DNA of 10,228 nt, from contig VGWY01000086.1 in the NCBI GenBank assembly GCA_016873575.1, positions 1 through 10,228 of the forward strand, written 5' to 3'. Below the pieces are notes generated by a model that searched no databases, was not told the DNA's origin, and saw only the letters and a program-made list of their open reading frames with translations. Source of the stretch: Nitrospira sp. (GTDB lineage: Bacteria > Nitrospirota > Thermodesulfovibrionia > Thermodesulfovibrionales > SM23-35). Shown piece by piece: positions 1 to 5,898 of this stretch. Position 1 is the first letter of the stretch, and each line of letters opens with the position of its first letter. The translations under genes and the position numbers were made by a program.

Positions 1-76
1 ATTCTCGATACGAGTCTCGGAATCGAGTCGTACCGACTTCGCTGAGAGTCGCTCCGACCCGACAAGCGGGAATGAC
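1..76. repeat. Palindrome-rich intergenic repeat, left edge
   Basis: The first ~57 bases are dense in TCG/CGA words and contain a perfect small inverted repeat AGTCG-TAC-CGACT (26-38), quite unlike the AT-rich genes nearby. Bases 58-76 (CCCGACAAGCGGGAATGAC) recur exactly at 5989-6007, so this is one end of a dispersed intergenic repeat whose core CCCG-ACAAG-CGGG is itself a small palindrome. The left part is cut by the window edge. No gene is supported here. Confidence 0.6.
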
Positions 77-132
77 ACACAATGTAGCCTTACTTGTGAA
101 CTTCTTAGTATTTCTTTAAGGAGGTAGCCTTC

Positions 133-921
133 ATGAAGGTTTTTGCATATGCATGTATCTTCCTTTTATTACTGTCACTCATTTTTATTGTACATGCTGA
201 TAATGCCCTTTCCCAAAGTATTGGCGATTGCAGCGTTTGCCACAAATATCTGGCAAATAAACAATATGTCCATACAATCATGCAGTCCGGATGTACTGCC
301 TGTCATACCGAGCCACACAACAAAAAAGCAAAATTTACCAAAGGACTTTTAGCATCTCCAACAGAAGTATGTTATGCATGCCATGATAGGACAAAATTTG
401 AAGGCACTGTTGTGCATGGCCCTATTAAAAGTGGTATGTGTACGGGTTGTCACGATCCCCATTCTTCAGATGCTCCAAATCTCTTAAATAAATTACAACC
501 GGACGTGTGTTTTGACTGCCATGGCAAAAAGATAGTTTCTGGTAATCTTATCCACGCCCCTGTTGCAGCAGGACAGTGTTCTTCCTGTCACGTTGTACAT
601 ACATCAGAGAATAAGTCTTTACTTCCAAAACCAATAAATAACCTTTGTATAACATGTCATAAAGCACAGGCAAAAGGAACACATGTTGTTGCATTACCCG
701 GCGGGAAATTCCATCCACTAAAGGGAGTAAAAGATCCGAATTTTCCCGGGAAAACAATGAAGGTACCAGATCCGGAAAATCCCGGGAAGATGAAGACTGT
801 ACCAGATCCAAATAATCCCGGGAAAGAGATGAGCTGTGTGAGTTGCCATGATCCCCATTCATCAAATTATACTAAACTTTTTACAACACAAAGGGTCTGC
901 CAGAAATGCCACAAGTATTAG
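133..921 (+). CDS. Nine-heme periplasmic c-type cytochrome (doubled CXXCH family)
   Basis: The 262-residue protein has a hydrophobic signal peptide (about residues 1-22, cleavage near VHA-D) followed by nine CXXCH heme-attachment motifs at residues 33, 54, 80, 103, 126, 149, 172, 235 and 256. Several sit in the CxxCHxxHSS...L context typical of the doubled-CXXCH domain, and spare histidines (for example H47, H62, H95, H110, H141, H156) could be distal ligands. The export signal and CXXCH motifs imply a periplasmic electron carrier or redox-complex subunit; the partner and electron acceptor cannot be told from the sequence. Between hemes 7 and 8 lies a 62-residue heme-free stretch with three 12-residue DPxxPGK units. 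The start is well placed behind AAGGAGG (118-124). No redox-partner gene lies next to it in the window. Confidence 0.93.
   Translation: MKVFAYACIFLLLLSLIFIVHADNALSQSIGDCSVCHKYLANKQYVHTIMQSGCTACHTEPHNKKAKFTKGLLASPTEVCYACHDRTKFEGTVVHGPIKSGMCTGCHDPHSSDAPNLLNKLQPDVCFDCHGKKIVSGNLIHAPVAAGQCSSCHVVHTSENKSLLPKPINNLCITCHKAQAKGTHVVALPGGKFHPLKGVKDPNFPGKTMKVPDPENPGKMKTVPDPNNPGKEMSCVSCHDPHSSNYTKLFTTQRVCQKCHKY
733..840 (+). repeat. Three 36-base in-frame tandem units in the cytochrome gene
   Basis: The units encode DPNFPGKTMKVP, DPENPGKMKTVP and DPNNPGKEMSCV (protein residues 201-236), with periodicity exactly 12 codons. Each DNA copy carries a CCCGGGAA core. The units are proline- and lysine-rich, lack heme motifs, and probably form an extended linker between two heme clusters. 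The third unit runs directly into the next CXXCH. Confidence 0.85.
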
Positions 922-955
922 CGTATAGCGTGCAGCGTATAGCGTATAGCGTGTA
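921..955. repeat. Five-copy heptamer tandem repeat (GCGTRYA)
   Basis: Five perfect-length heptamers follow one another: GCGTATA, GCGTGCA, GCGTATA, GCGTATA, GCGTGTA. The first base is the last base of the cytochrome stop codon, and the array ends in an A-run that touches the left terminal repeat of the DUF559 element. It has no coding role. Confidence 0.85.
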
Positions 956-959
956 AAAA

Positions 960-1023
960 AAGGTTCTTCAGGGAATTGTGTGGATAAAGCCCCCCTTTGG
1001 AAAAGGGGGGTGAGGGGGGATTT
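960..1023. repeat. Left terminal inverted repeat of the DUF559 element
   Basis: It contains, in order, AAGGTTCTTCAG (960-971), TGTGGATA (979-986), a hairpin with a nine-base stem (990-1010, C6T3 arm, A3G6 arm) and a G-rich tail ending GGATTT (1018-1023). It is the reverse complement of 1417-1485 apart from a five-base length difference and scattered substitutions. No T-tract follows the hairpin, so it is a poor intrinsic terminator for the cytochrome gene. Confidence 0.8.
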
Positions 1024-1032
1024 AAAGGAAAG

Positions 1033-1410
1033 ATGCTACGTTACAACAAGAGTCTTAAAAAGTGTTCCAGATCACTCAGAGTAAACATGACTGAAGCTGA
1101 GAGATTATTGTGGGAGAAGATAAGAGGAGAACAATTGAAGGGATACCAGTTTTACAGGCAGAAGACAATAGGTAACTATATTGTTGATTTCAATTGCCCA
1201 ATCCCCCTAAATCCCCCTTTAATAAAGGGGGACTGAGGGGGATTTATAGAACTTGACGGAGGACAGCATTACAGTTCTGAAGGAAAAGCGAAAGATAGGG
1301 CAAGGGATGGATATATGAAAGACATTGGTTTAAGAGTCATCAGGTTTTCTGACAAAGAGGTATTTGAGAATACACAGGGTGTTCTCGAAAGAATATGGGG
1401 GTATTTGTGA
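1033..1410 (+). pseudogene. DUF559 / Vsr-like endonuclease gene, disrupted by a repeat
   Basis: The reading frame starts MLRYNKSLKK..., a usual beginning for DUF559-domain proteins, and continues through MTEAERLLWEKIR, YQFYRQKTIGNYIVDFNCP (ending at 1200), then after the insert resumes in the same frame as IELDGGQHY...IGLRVIRFSDKEVFENTQGVLERIW to a TGA at 1408-1410. The conserved VDF and ELDGGQH elements of the PD-(D/E)XK-like nuclease core lie on opposite sides of the insert. A 46-bp palindromic repeat (1200-1245) replaces about five residues of the usual CP-xxxxx-IELDGG spacing and supplies an in-frame TGA at 1234-1236, so only a 67-residue N-terminal fragment would be made. An upstream TTG at 997 gives a longer frame but reads through the terminal repeat and is unlikely to be the start. 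Family assignment is from remembered motifs; the break is seen directly. Confidence 0.85.
1200..1245. repeat. Palindromic repeat inserted inside the DUF559 gene
   Basis: The 46-bp sequence begins AATCCCCCTAAATCCCCC and ends GGGGGACTGAGGGGGATTT, forming a long imperfect hairpin with CCCCCTTTA/TAAAGGGGG at its centre. The same arrangement (AATCCCCC...CTTTA.TAAAGGG...GGGATT) is seen at 3626-3669, and the inner half resembles the hairpins of the terminal repeats at 990-1023 and 1417-1450. It carries an in-frame stop in the strand read by the host gene. Confidence 0.85.
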
Positions 1411-1416
1411 TTCTTA

Positions 1417-1485
1417 AAATCTCCCCTATCCCCTCTTTTCCAAAGAGGGGTCTAAGAATATCCACAGGAAAGTCTGAAGAACCTT
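1417..1485. repeat. Right terminal inverted repeat of the DUF559 element
   Basis: Read on the minus strand it gives AAGGTTCTTCAG, seven bases, TGTGGATA, eight bases, then a hairpin CCCCTCTTT-loop-AAAGAGGGG (1430-1450) and a tail ending AGATTT. Its hairpin differs from the left copy by two substitutions that lie opposite each other in the stem, so pairing is preserved. It begins seven bases after the stop codon of the nuclease gene. Confidence 0.8.
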
Positions 1486-1491
1486 ATCTTA

Positions 1492-1521
1492 TGGACAAAA
1501 TCGATAATTACGCTTTATAAT
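1492..1521 (+). promoter_or_regulatory. Sigma70-type promoter for the serpin gene
   Basis: TGGACA (1492-1497) matches the -35 consensus at five of six positions and is followed after 18 bases by a perfect TATAAT (1516-1521). Transcription would start near 1528 and give a ~75-base leader. The promoter lies just outside the right end of the DUF559 element, so the serpin gene has its own transcription start. Confidence 0.6.
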
Positions 1522-1533
1522 AGGTAAATTAAC

Positions 1534-1592
1534 CCCTTTACTTATTTGTATTCAAAGGGAGGGGATACGCAACCTTATATAAAACAGTTGCG
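1534..1592 (+). promoter_or_regulatory. Serpin leader with two possible hairpins
   Basis: CCCCTTT near 1534 can pair with AAAGGG near 1554, and CGCAAC (1568-1573) can pair with GTTGCG (1587-1592), the second ending in the GGGGA that serves as ribosome-binding site. This could occlude the start region, but I do not recognise it as a known riboswitch class. Confidence 0.3.
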
Positions 1593-1601
1593 GGGACTGC
1601 A

Positions 1602-3122
1602 ATGGTCACAAAACTTATAAAAGATGCGACGATTAATTACTGTTCATCTGCTGCCATGATTCCTGACAAAATAAATACAAAAAAGCTTCCAATAAAAACC
1701 ATATGTTCAATCTACCTGTTAATCCTTTTTGTTCTTGCAGTCTGTGTTACAGGCTGTGGTAAAAAGACTACTGAAACAAACAATGACACACCTTCTTACC
1801 TTGTAAGCATTGAGTCTTATACCCCAGGACAGATGACAACGGAAACGTTAAATAATTCAGTAAAGATTGAAAATTATGTGGTTTTATATAACGATATAGT
1901 CCTTGATATTTACAGATATTCTGTCGCAGATGATAATATTGGTAATTTTGTATTTGGGCCATATAGCTTTCTACAAGTTCTTGGCATGACCGCTATAGGT
2001 GCTAAAACAGAGACTATTGAAGAAATTAAAAAAGTGTTCTTTGCCGGTCAGGATGCAGATGATTGGCTTAATATCGTATACCACCTGGGACAGAGCATAG
2101 CAATCGTGAATCAATCTGAATTGAAATATAATAAGCCTATTACTGTTAAGAATATTGCATGGGGGCACAAAAATTATCTTTTTTCAAGGGACTATCTGGA
2201 TAAAGTCATAAAATATTATGCACCTGAACTTTCCGCAATAGATTATTCAGCTCTTGGCTCTACATATAACAGCTATCTTAATGATTGGGTCTCCGGTGTA
2301 ACTTCAGGTCACATAAAGGGTATGTATTTATATAGCGATACGCCACAAAGAACACGACTGCTCCTTGGGAATGTGGTATGGCTGGAAAATACTTGGGGAA
2401 CTAATCCTGATAACATACAATTCTTTGAGGGCATCTTTGAAAGGAATAATGGGGTGCAATATTGGGTTCCGATGGTGCGACTTCAAGGTATGTACAATTT
2501 TTACTGCGACAATACTATAACTGCCTTTGAACTACCGATTGGCTCATCAGACATATCTATGGTAGTATTTATGCCAGGCGCAGGGACTTTCGATTCCTTC
2601 AGCGAAGAACTTAAAGAACGTATCCCTTCAATTATCAGTGCACTCACACCCAAAAATGTTGAGATCGTTTTGCCGTTGTTTAACTTCAATTCAGCCAGTT
2701 ATATAGATAAACTCATGAAGGATTTTGGCGTAAATAAAGCATTCGATGAAAAATCAGCCGACTTTTCAGGTATTAATGGACGCGGTTACTGTTATCTGAA
2801 GAATTATCTGGAAAATGCAACAATCGGGATCAGCAAAGAGTCGGTTTATGCCGGCAGTGTAACTGCTGCTGTGTTTGAAGCAACAATCGATGAGCCAAAT
2901 GATCTATGGTCTGACTATGGATATGGTATCTTTACCTTTGACGGCCAGCCATGTTGTTATCGAAAGGAAGGTAACGCAGATGCAAGGCCATTTGTTTTTA
3001 TCATCCGTGAAGGTAAAACTGATGCAATATTATATATTGGAAGACTTATAGATGCCGGGGGAAAGGAAGCCGGGTCATGGGTTTGTCCATGTAGCATCGC
3101 GTTTCAAGAATCTACAAGGTAA
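1602..3122 (+). CDS. Serpin-family protease inhibitor, predicted lipoprotein
   Basis: The 506-residue protein carries the serpin fold signatures in order: NFVFGPYSFLQVLGMTAIGAK (115-135), VKNIAWG (182-188), LNDWVSGVTSGHIKGM (226-241), RLLLGNVVWLENTW (252-265), a shutter and sheet region FELPIGSSDISMVVFMPG (309-326), VEIVLPLFNFNSASYIDKLMKDFGVNKAF..ADFSGI (353-391) and the C-terminal PFVFIIREGKTDAILYIGR (463-481). A hydrophobic stretch (35-50) ends in the lipobox VTGC with Cys52, so it is probably anchored to a membrane facing the periplasm or exterior. Serpins inhibit serine or cysteine proteases by a conformational trap. The hinge preceding the reactive loop (about 411-428, SKESVYAGSVTAAVFEAT) departs from the usual EEGTEAAAAT, so true inhibitory activity is uncertain. 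Start 1602 has GGGGA five bases upstream; ATG at 1656 would give a shorter leader peptide but has no ribosome-binding site. The protein has an unusual C-terminal tail, GSWVCPCSIAFQESTR. Confidence 0.88.
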   Translation: MVTKLIKDATINYCSSAAMIPDKINTKKLPIKTICSIYLLILFVLAVCVTGCGKKTTETNNDTPSYLVSIESYTPGQMTTETLNNSVKIENYVVLYNDIVLDIYRYSVADDNIGNFVFGPYSFLQVLGMTAIGAKTETIEEIKKVFFAGQDADDWLNIVYHLGQSIAIVNQSELKYNKPITVKNIAWGHKNYLFSRDYLDKVIKYYAPELSAIDYSALGSTYNSYLNDWVSGVTSGHIKGMYLYSDTPQRTRLLLGNVVWLENTWGTNPDNIQFFEGIFERNNGVQYWVPMVRLQGMYNFYCDNTITAFELPIGSSDISMVVFMPGAGTFDSFSEELKERIPSIISALTPKNVEIVLPLFNFNSASYIDKLMKDFGVNKAFDEKSADFSGINGRGYCYLKNYLENATIGISKESVYAGSVTAAVFEATIDEPNDLWSDYGYGIFTFDGQPCCYRKEGNADARPFVFIIREGKTDAILYIGRLIDAGGKEAGSWVCPCSIAFQESTR

Positions 3123-3125
3123 ATA

Positions 3126-3277
3126 GAGCCTCTTGCAAAAGTGTGTTTATCATGTTTTGGTCGTAATTCCCGCAAAGCTTGTCCTTGGCTGCGATTGGGT
3201 AGCAAGAATCCAGAAGTAGTTGATCTTAAAAATAGGCGTATGTTTGACCTCTGTGGTGAGACTTTTGAGAGTTTGTG
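3126..3277. other. Serpin-priA spacer with degenerate repeat remnants
   Basis: The 168-bp spacer holds no credible gene. Bases around 3162-3214 (ATTCCCGCAAAGCTTGTCC ... GAATCCAGAA) resemble the GTCATTC..CTTGTCC..GAATCC repeat family at 5949-6007. The ends share a weak inverted match (CAAAAGT at 3136-3142 versus ACTTTTG at 3261-3267), which could be the remains of a MITE-like element, but the match is too short to be sure. Confidence 0.3.
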
Positions 3278-3284
3278 ATAAAAT
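3276..3284 (+). promoter_or_regulatory. Extended -10 immediately upstream of priA
   Basis: TGATAAAAT fits an extended -10 (TGnTAnnnT) and ends six bases before the priA ATG. There is no Shine-Dalgarno sequence in front of that ATG. The geometry fits a leaderless transcript; no clear -35 is visible. Confidence 0.35.
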
Positions 3285-3290
3285 TTTCCC

Positions 3291-5240
3291 ATGACATTTC
3301 TCAAAGTCCTCTTCCCAATAAATCTCGGCCCTCTCACCTACAGGTGTCCTGAAGAATTCGCAGACATTGCAGAACCTGGTATGATTGTAGGTGCACCGCT
3401 GAAGAACAGGATTGCAAAAGGGGTCATTATAGAAAAGTCCCTAACTGTCCCGCCTGGGGATATGAAAGATATTCAGAAAGTGTATGGTGATGCCCCGGTA
3501 TTAAGCAATTCGATGATGAGCCTTCTCAGGTGGATGTCTGAATACTATATCGCAGAACAAGGTCTTGTCTTAAAAAACATGCTACCAAGAGAGGCATTCA
3601 CAAAGGTAAAGCAAAGAAAGACAAAAATCCCCCCTTGCCTTCCTTTAGTAAAGGGTGGGAGGAGGGATTATACCATTGACATTATGAATGACAGGACTGT
3701 CTCCAGTATTACAGATTCTATCAATAAAAACATATATAAGGCATTCCTTCTCCATGCTCCATCGTCTGCTTATGAATGTTCATTTTTGATAAAGATACTT
3801 GCAGATGTCAAGAATACAATCATACTTATTCCTGAGGTATCAATCATTCATAACCTGTATCCACTTTTCAATGAAAGGTTTGGAGAAAGGGCATGCCTTT
3901 TCCACAGCGGGATGAGCAGGGGCAAAAGATCTGAAGCAATAGAGAGGATTCTATCAGGCTATTCTGACATTGTAATTGGTACACGGTCTGCAATCTTTGC
4001 TCCTCTCCAAAGGGTCTCTTTCATTGCAGTCCTTCAAGAACACAACAACTCTTATAAACAGGTGGGAAGTCTATGTTATAGCGGAAGGGATGTTGCAGTC
4101 ATGAGGGCATATCTTGAAAAGGCAACCGTGCTTCTTTCTTCCATTTGTCCATCCATAGAGTCGCTTTATAATTCCAAGAAAGGGAAATACACATTCATAA
4201 AACCACCAGTTGATATGAAAAAACCCAGGGTCAGAATAATAGATATGAGGTATGAAAAACTTCTTAAGCCATATCTATCTAAGACAGTTGTTGATGCCTC
4301 TCTGCGATATATCAAAAACAATAAAAAGATTATGTTTGTTATGAACAGAAGGGGATATGCAACACTCCTTCAATGTTCTGAATGTAATTACATAGAAGAA
4401 TGTCCACATTGTCGAATCCCGCTGGTCTTACATAAATCTGAAATGGGGAACGGTCACGGGCCACGGATTTTGAGATGTCATTATTGCGGATATACATCTG
4501 ATGTGCCTGGGAGTTGTGGCAGATGTAAGGGGTACAATTTACAGATGCTCGGTGCAGGTACACAGAAGGTTCAGGAAGATATTGAAGAGATAATTGGAGT
4601 AAAAACCATCAGGCTTGACAGTGACAGAGCAAAGAAAAGGACAGATATAGAAAAATCCATGGGGACAATATTCAGTGATGAAAATAAGATAATTGTCGGG
4701 ACAAAACTTATGACGAGGAGGGTAGGGGGTGTTGGTGGATTTTCCATGGCTGTCATTCTGAATGTTGACATCTTGCTTCATCTCCCTGACTTCAGATCTG
4801 CTGAAAAGACATTTCAGGAAATAGTATCCATTAGAGATTCCATTGAACCTGATGGCGAGGTATTTATCCAGACAAGGATGCCTCAGAACTATGTCTTTAA
4901 ATCTGTGAAAGATAATGATTATCCATTATTTTTGAGAGAGGAGATGTCCAGACGAAAGTCCCTCCTTTATCCTCCTTACACAAGATTTCTCCTTATGAAA
5001 TGTATCAGTAAAAGGGAGATAGTGAAAGAGCTGGCAGAGATTATTGAAAGATCAAAGAAAGATGTCGAGATACTTGGTCCATCTCTGTCAAAGAATTCTC
5101 AGGGACGAAAGGTATTCAAAATACTTCTCAGGTCTTCTATCAGTGGAAGCCTTCATTCTGTAGCCAGAACCTTTATAGATGCCTTCAAAGGCTCGAAGGA
5201 TGTTACTATAAAAGTGGACGTTGATCCGATAACACTATAA
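3291..5240 (+). CDS. priA: Primosomal protein PriA lacking helicase motifs
   Basis: The 649-residue protein aligns with PriA, the replication-restart factor that recognises stalled forks and loads the primosome. Intact parts: N-terminal 3'-DNA-binding domain (VLFPINLGPLTYRCP...GMIVGAPLKNR, 6-40), PEVSIIHNLYPLFNERFGERACLFHSG (181-207), IVIGTRSAIFAPL (227-239), NRRGYA (352-357), eight zinc cysteines in four pairs (362/365, 371/374, 396/399, 409/412), GAGTQKVQEDI (421-431), LHLPDFRSAEKTFQ (496-509) and the C-terminal domain ending VDVDPITL. Changed parts: Walker A GVTGSGKT becomes HAPSSAYE (about 155-162), DEEH becomes LQEH (248-251), the SATP motif becomes SSIC (283-286), AKGHDF becomes TRRVGGVGGF (475-484), and QVAGRAGR becomes SIRDSIEP (513-520). 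It therefore probably cannot hydrolyse ATP. It is ~80 residues shorter than the E. coli protein, mostly where the winged-helix domain should be, and residues 113-127 derive from an inserted repeat. The start has no Shine-Dalgarno. Confidence 0.93.
   Translation: MTFLKVLFPINLGPLTYRCPEEFADIAEPGMIVGAPLKNRIAKGVIIEKSLTVPPGDMKDIQKVYGDAPVLSNSMMSLLRWMSEYYIAEQGLVLKNMLPREAFTKVKQRKTKIPPCLPLVKGGRRDYTIDIMNDRTVSSITDSINKNIYKAFLLHAPSSAYECSFLIKILADVKNTIILIPEVSIIHNLYPLFNERFGERACLFHSGMSRGKRSEAIERILSGYSDIVIGTRSAIFAPLQRVSFIAVLQEHNNSYKQVGSLCYSGRDVAVMRAYLEKATVLLSSICPSIESLYNSKKGKYTFIKPPVDMKKPRVRIIDMRYEKLLKPYLSKTVVDASLRYIKNNKKIMFVMNRRGYATLLQCSECNYIEECPHCRIPLVLHKSEMGNGHGPRILRCHYCGYTSDVPGSCGRCKGYNLQMLGAGTQKVQEDIEEIIGVKTIRLDSDRAKKRTDIEKSMGTIFSDENKIIVGTKLMTRRVGGVGGFSMAVILNVDILLHLPDFRSAEKTFQEIVSIRDSIEPDGEVFIQTRMPQNYVFKSVKDNDYPLFLREEMSRRKSLLYPPYTRFLLMKCISKREIVKELAEIIERSKKDVEILGPSLSKNSQGRKVFKILLRSSISGSLHSVARTFIDAFKGSKDVTIKVDVDPITL
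3626..3669. repeat. Palindromic repeat inserted in-frame in priA
   Basis: The 44-bp sequence starts AATCCCCCC, has a centre CCTTTAGTAAAGG and ends GAGGAGGGATT, the same plan as the copy at 1200-1245. Here it is read through without a stop and encodes IPPCLPLVKGGRRDY (PriA residues 113-127). It lies between the DNA-binding N-terminus and the helicase-like core, where an insertion would be tolerated. Confidence 0.8.
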
Positions 5241-5251
5241 CGGAGGGCGGA

Positions 5252-5896
5252 ATGACGCTACTTGAAAGGATTGAGGAATATCAATTGATGGTTGCAGTGC
5301 GCACCGATACACCCGAGAGTGCTTTCAAGTCCGCAGAAGCATGCATAAAGGGTGGGGTAAATCTCGTAGAGATTACTTTCTCTGTCCCGGAGGCAGCGGA
5401 AGTGATAAAGAAGTTAAGAAGAAACAATTCGGTTGTGGTCGGTGCTGGTACAGTCCTCAGCATTTCAGAAGCAAAAAAGGCGATTCAGGCCGGCGCTGAA
5501 TATATTGTCAGTCCAAATCTTGATGAAAAAGTTGTGAAGTTTACTAAAAAAGAGGGTGCTTTATCCATACCCGGGGCATGTACACCCACTGAGATTTACA
5601 GGGCGTATAAGGCAGGTGGAGATATTATCAAGCTTTTTCCTTTTGTTGAAATCGGCGGACTGGATTTTCTTAAGGTCATCAGAGGGCCATTGCCATTTAT
5701 AAAATATATGCTTTCCGGAGGCGTTACGCTTGATAATATCTCCAGATACCTTGCAGTCAAGGCCTCCTGTATACTCGTCGGATCCGCTATAATCAAGCGT
5801 GAACTTGTGATGGCTGAAGACTGGGCTTCTATTACCGAGCTTTCAAAAAGGTTTATTCAGAAGATACAAGAGAGATCTATGAAAAGCCGCTACTAA
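5252..5896 (+). CDS. eda: KDPG / 4-hydroxy-2-oxoglutarate aldolase
   Basis: The 214-residue protein matches the class I KDPG/KHG aldolase family, which cleaves 2-keto-3-deoxy-6-phosphogluconate to pyruvate and glyceraldehyde 3-phosphate (Entner-Doudoroff pathway) or 4-hydroxy-2-oxoglutarate to pyruvate and glyoxylate. Visible signatures are the substrate arginine in AVRTDT (R17), the catalytic glutamate in VEITF (E40), VVGAGTVLS (62-70), AEYIVSPNL (82-90), IPGACTPTEI (106-115), the Schiff-base lysine in IIKLFPF (K127), and the phosphate-site segments LSGGVTLDN (154-162) and LVGSAII (175-181). The (alpha/beta)8-barrel length is normal. The start is fixed by GGAGGGCGG directly upstream, 11 bases after the priA stop, so it is probably co-transcribed with priA despite the lack of a functional link. 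No Entner-Doudoroff dehydratase lies in the window, so which substrate is used cannot be told. Confidence 0.93.
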   Translation: MTLLERIEEYQLMVAVRTDTPESAFKSAEACIKGGVNLVEITFSVPEAAEVIKKLRRNNSVVVGAGTVLSISEAKKAIQAGAEYIVSPNLDEKVVKFTKKEGALSIPGACTPTEIYRAYKAGGDIIKLFPFVEIGGLDFLKVIRGPLPFIKYMLSGGVTLDNISRYLAVKASCILVGSAIIKRELVMAEDWASITELSKRFIQKIQERSMKSRY

Positions 5897-5898
5897 CT

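Larger units (their letters stand above)
960..1485. mobile_element. Compact DUF559 nuclease element with terminal inverted repeats
   Basis: A 526-bp unit consists of a left terminal repeat (960-1023), a DUF559-type nuclease gene (1033-1410, now broken) and a right terminal repeat (1417-1485). The outer 12 bases AAGGTTCTTCAG (960-971) are perfectly inverted at 1474-1485. A second block TGTGGATA (979-986 versus 1459-1466) follows after exactly seven bases on both sides, then a hairpin block and an A/G-rich tail. The gene fills the interior almost completely. No target-site duplication is obvious. The inverted symmetry is directly visible; the claim that it is or was mobile is inference. Confidence 0.6.

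Noticed and set aside
548..865. Minus-strand 105-codon frame with serine/leucine repeats
   Set aside because: It is the reverse shadow of the cytochrome gene; its repetitiveness comes from the 36-base units of that gene.
990..1010. Rho-independent terminator after the cytochrome gene
   Set aside because: The stem is strong but no T-run follows on the plus strand, and the hairpin is explained as part of the terminal repeat.
997..1236. TTG-started 79-codon frame as an intact small gene
   Set aside because: Its first 12 codons are terminal-repeat sequence and its last 11 are the internal palindrome; only the middle is nuclease sequence, so it is a fragment of the broken gene.
921..1485. CRISPR array
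   Set aside because: The repeats are a 7-base tandem and palindromes in inverted pairs; there are no regularly spaced identical repeats with unique spacers and no cas gene.
1534..1601. Cyclic-di-GMP-like riboswitch in the serpin leader
   Set aside because: GGGATACGCAACC superficially recalls that class, but the conserved core and second helix are not present.
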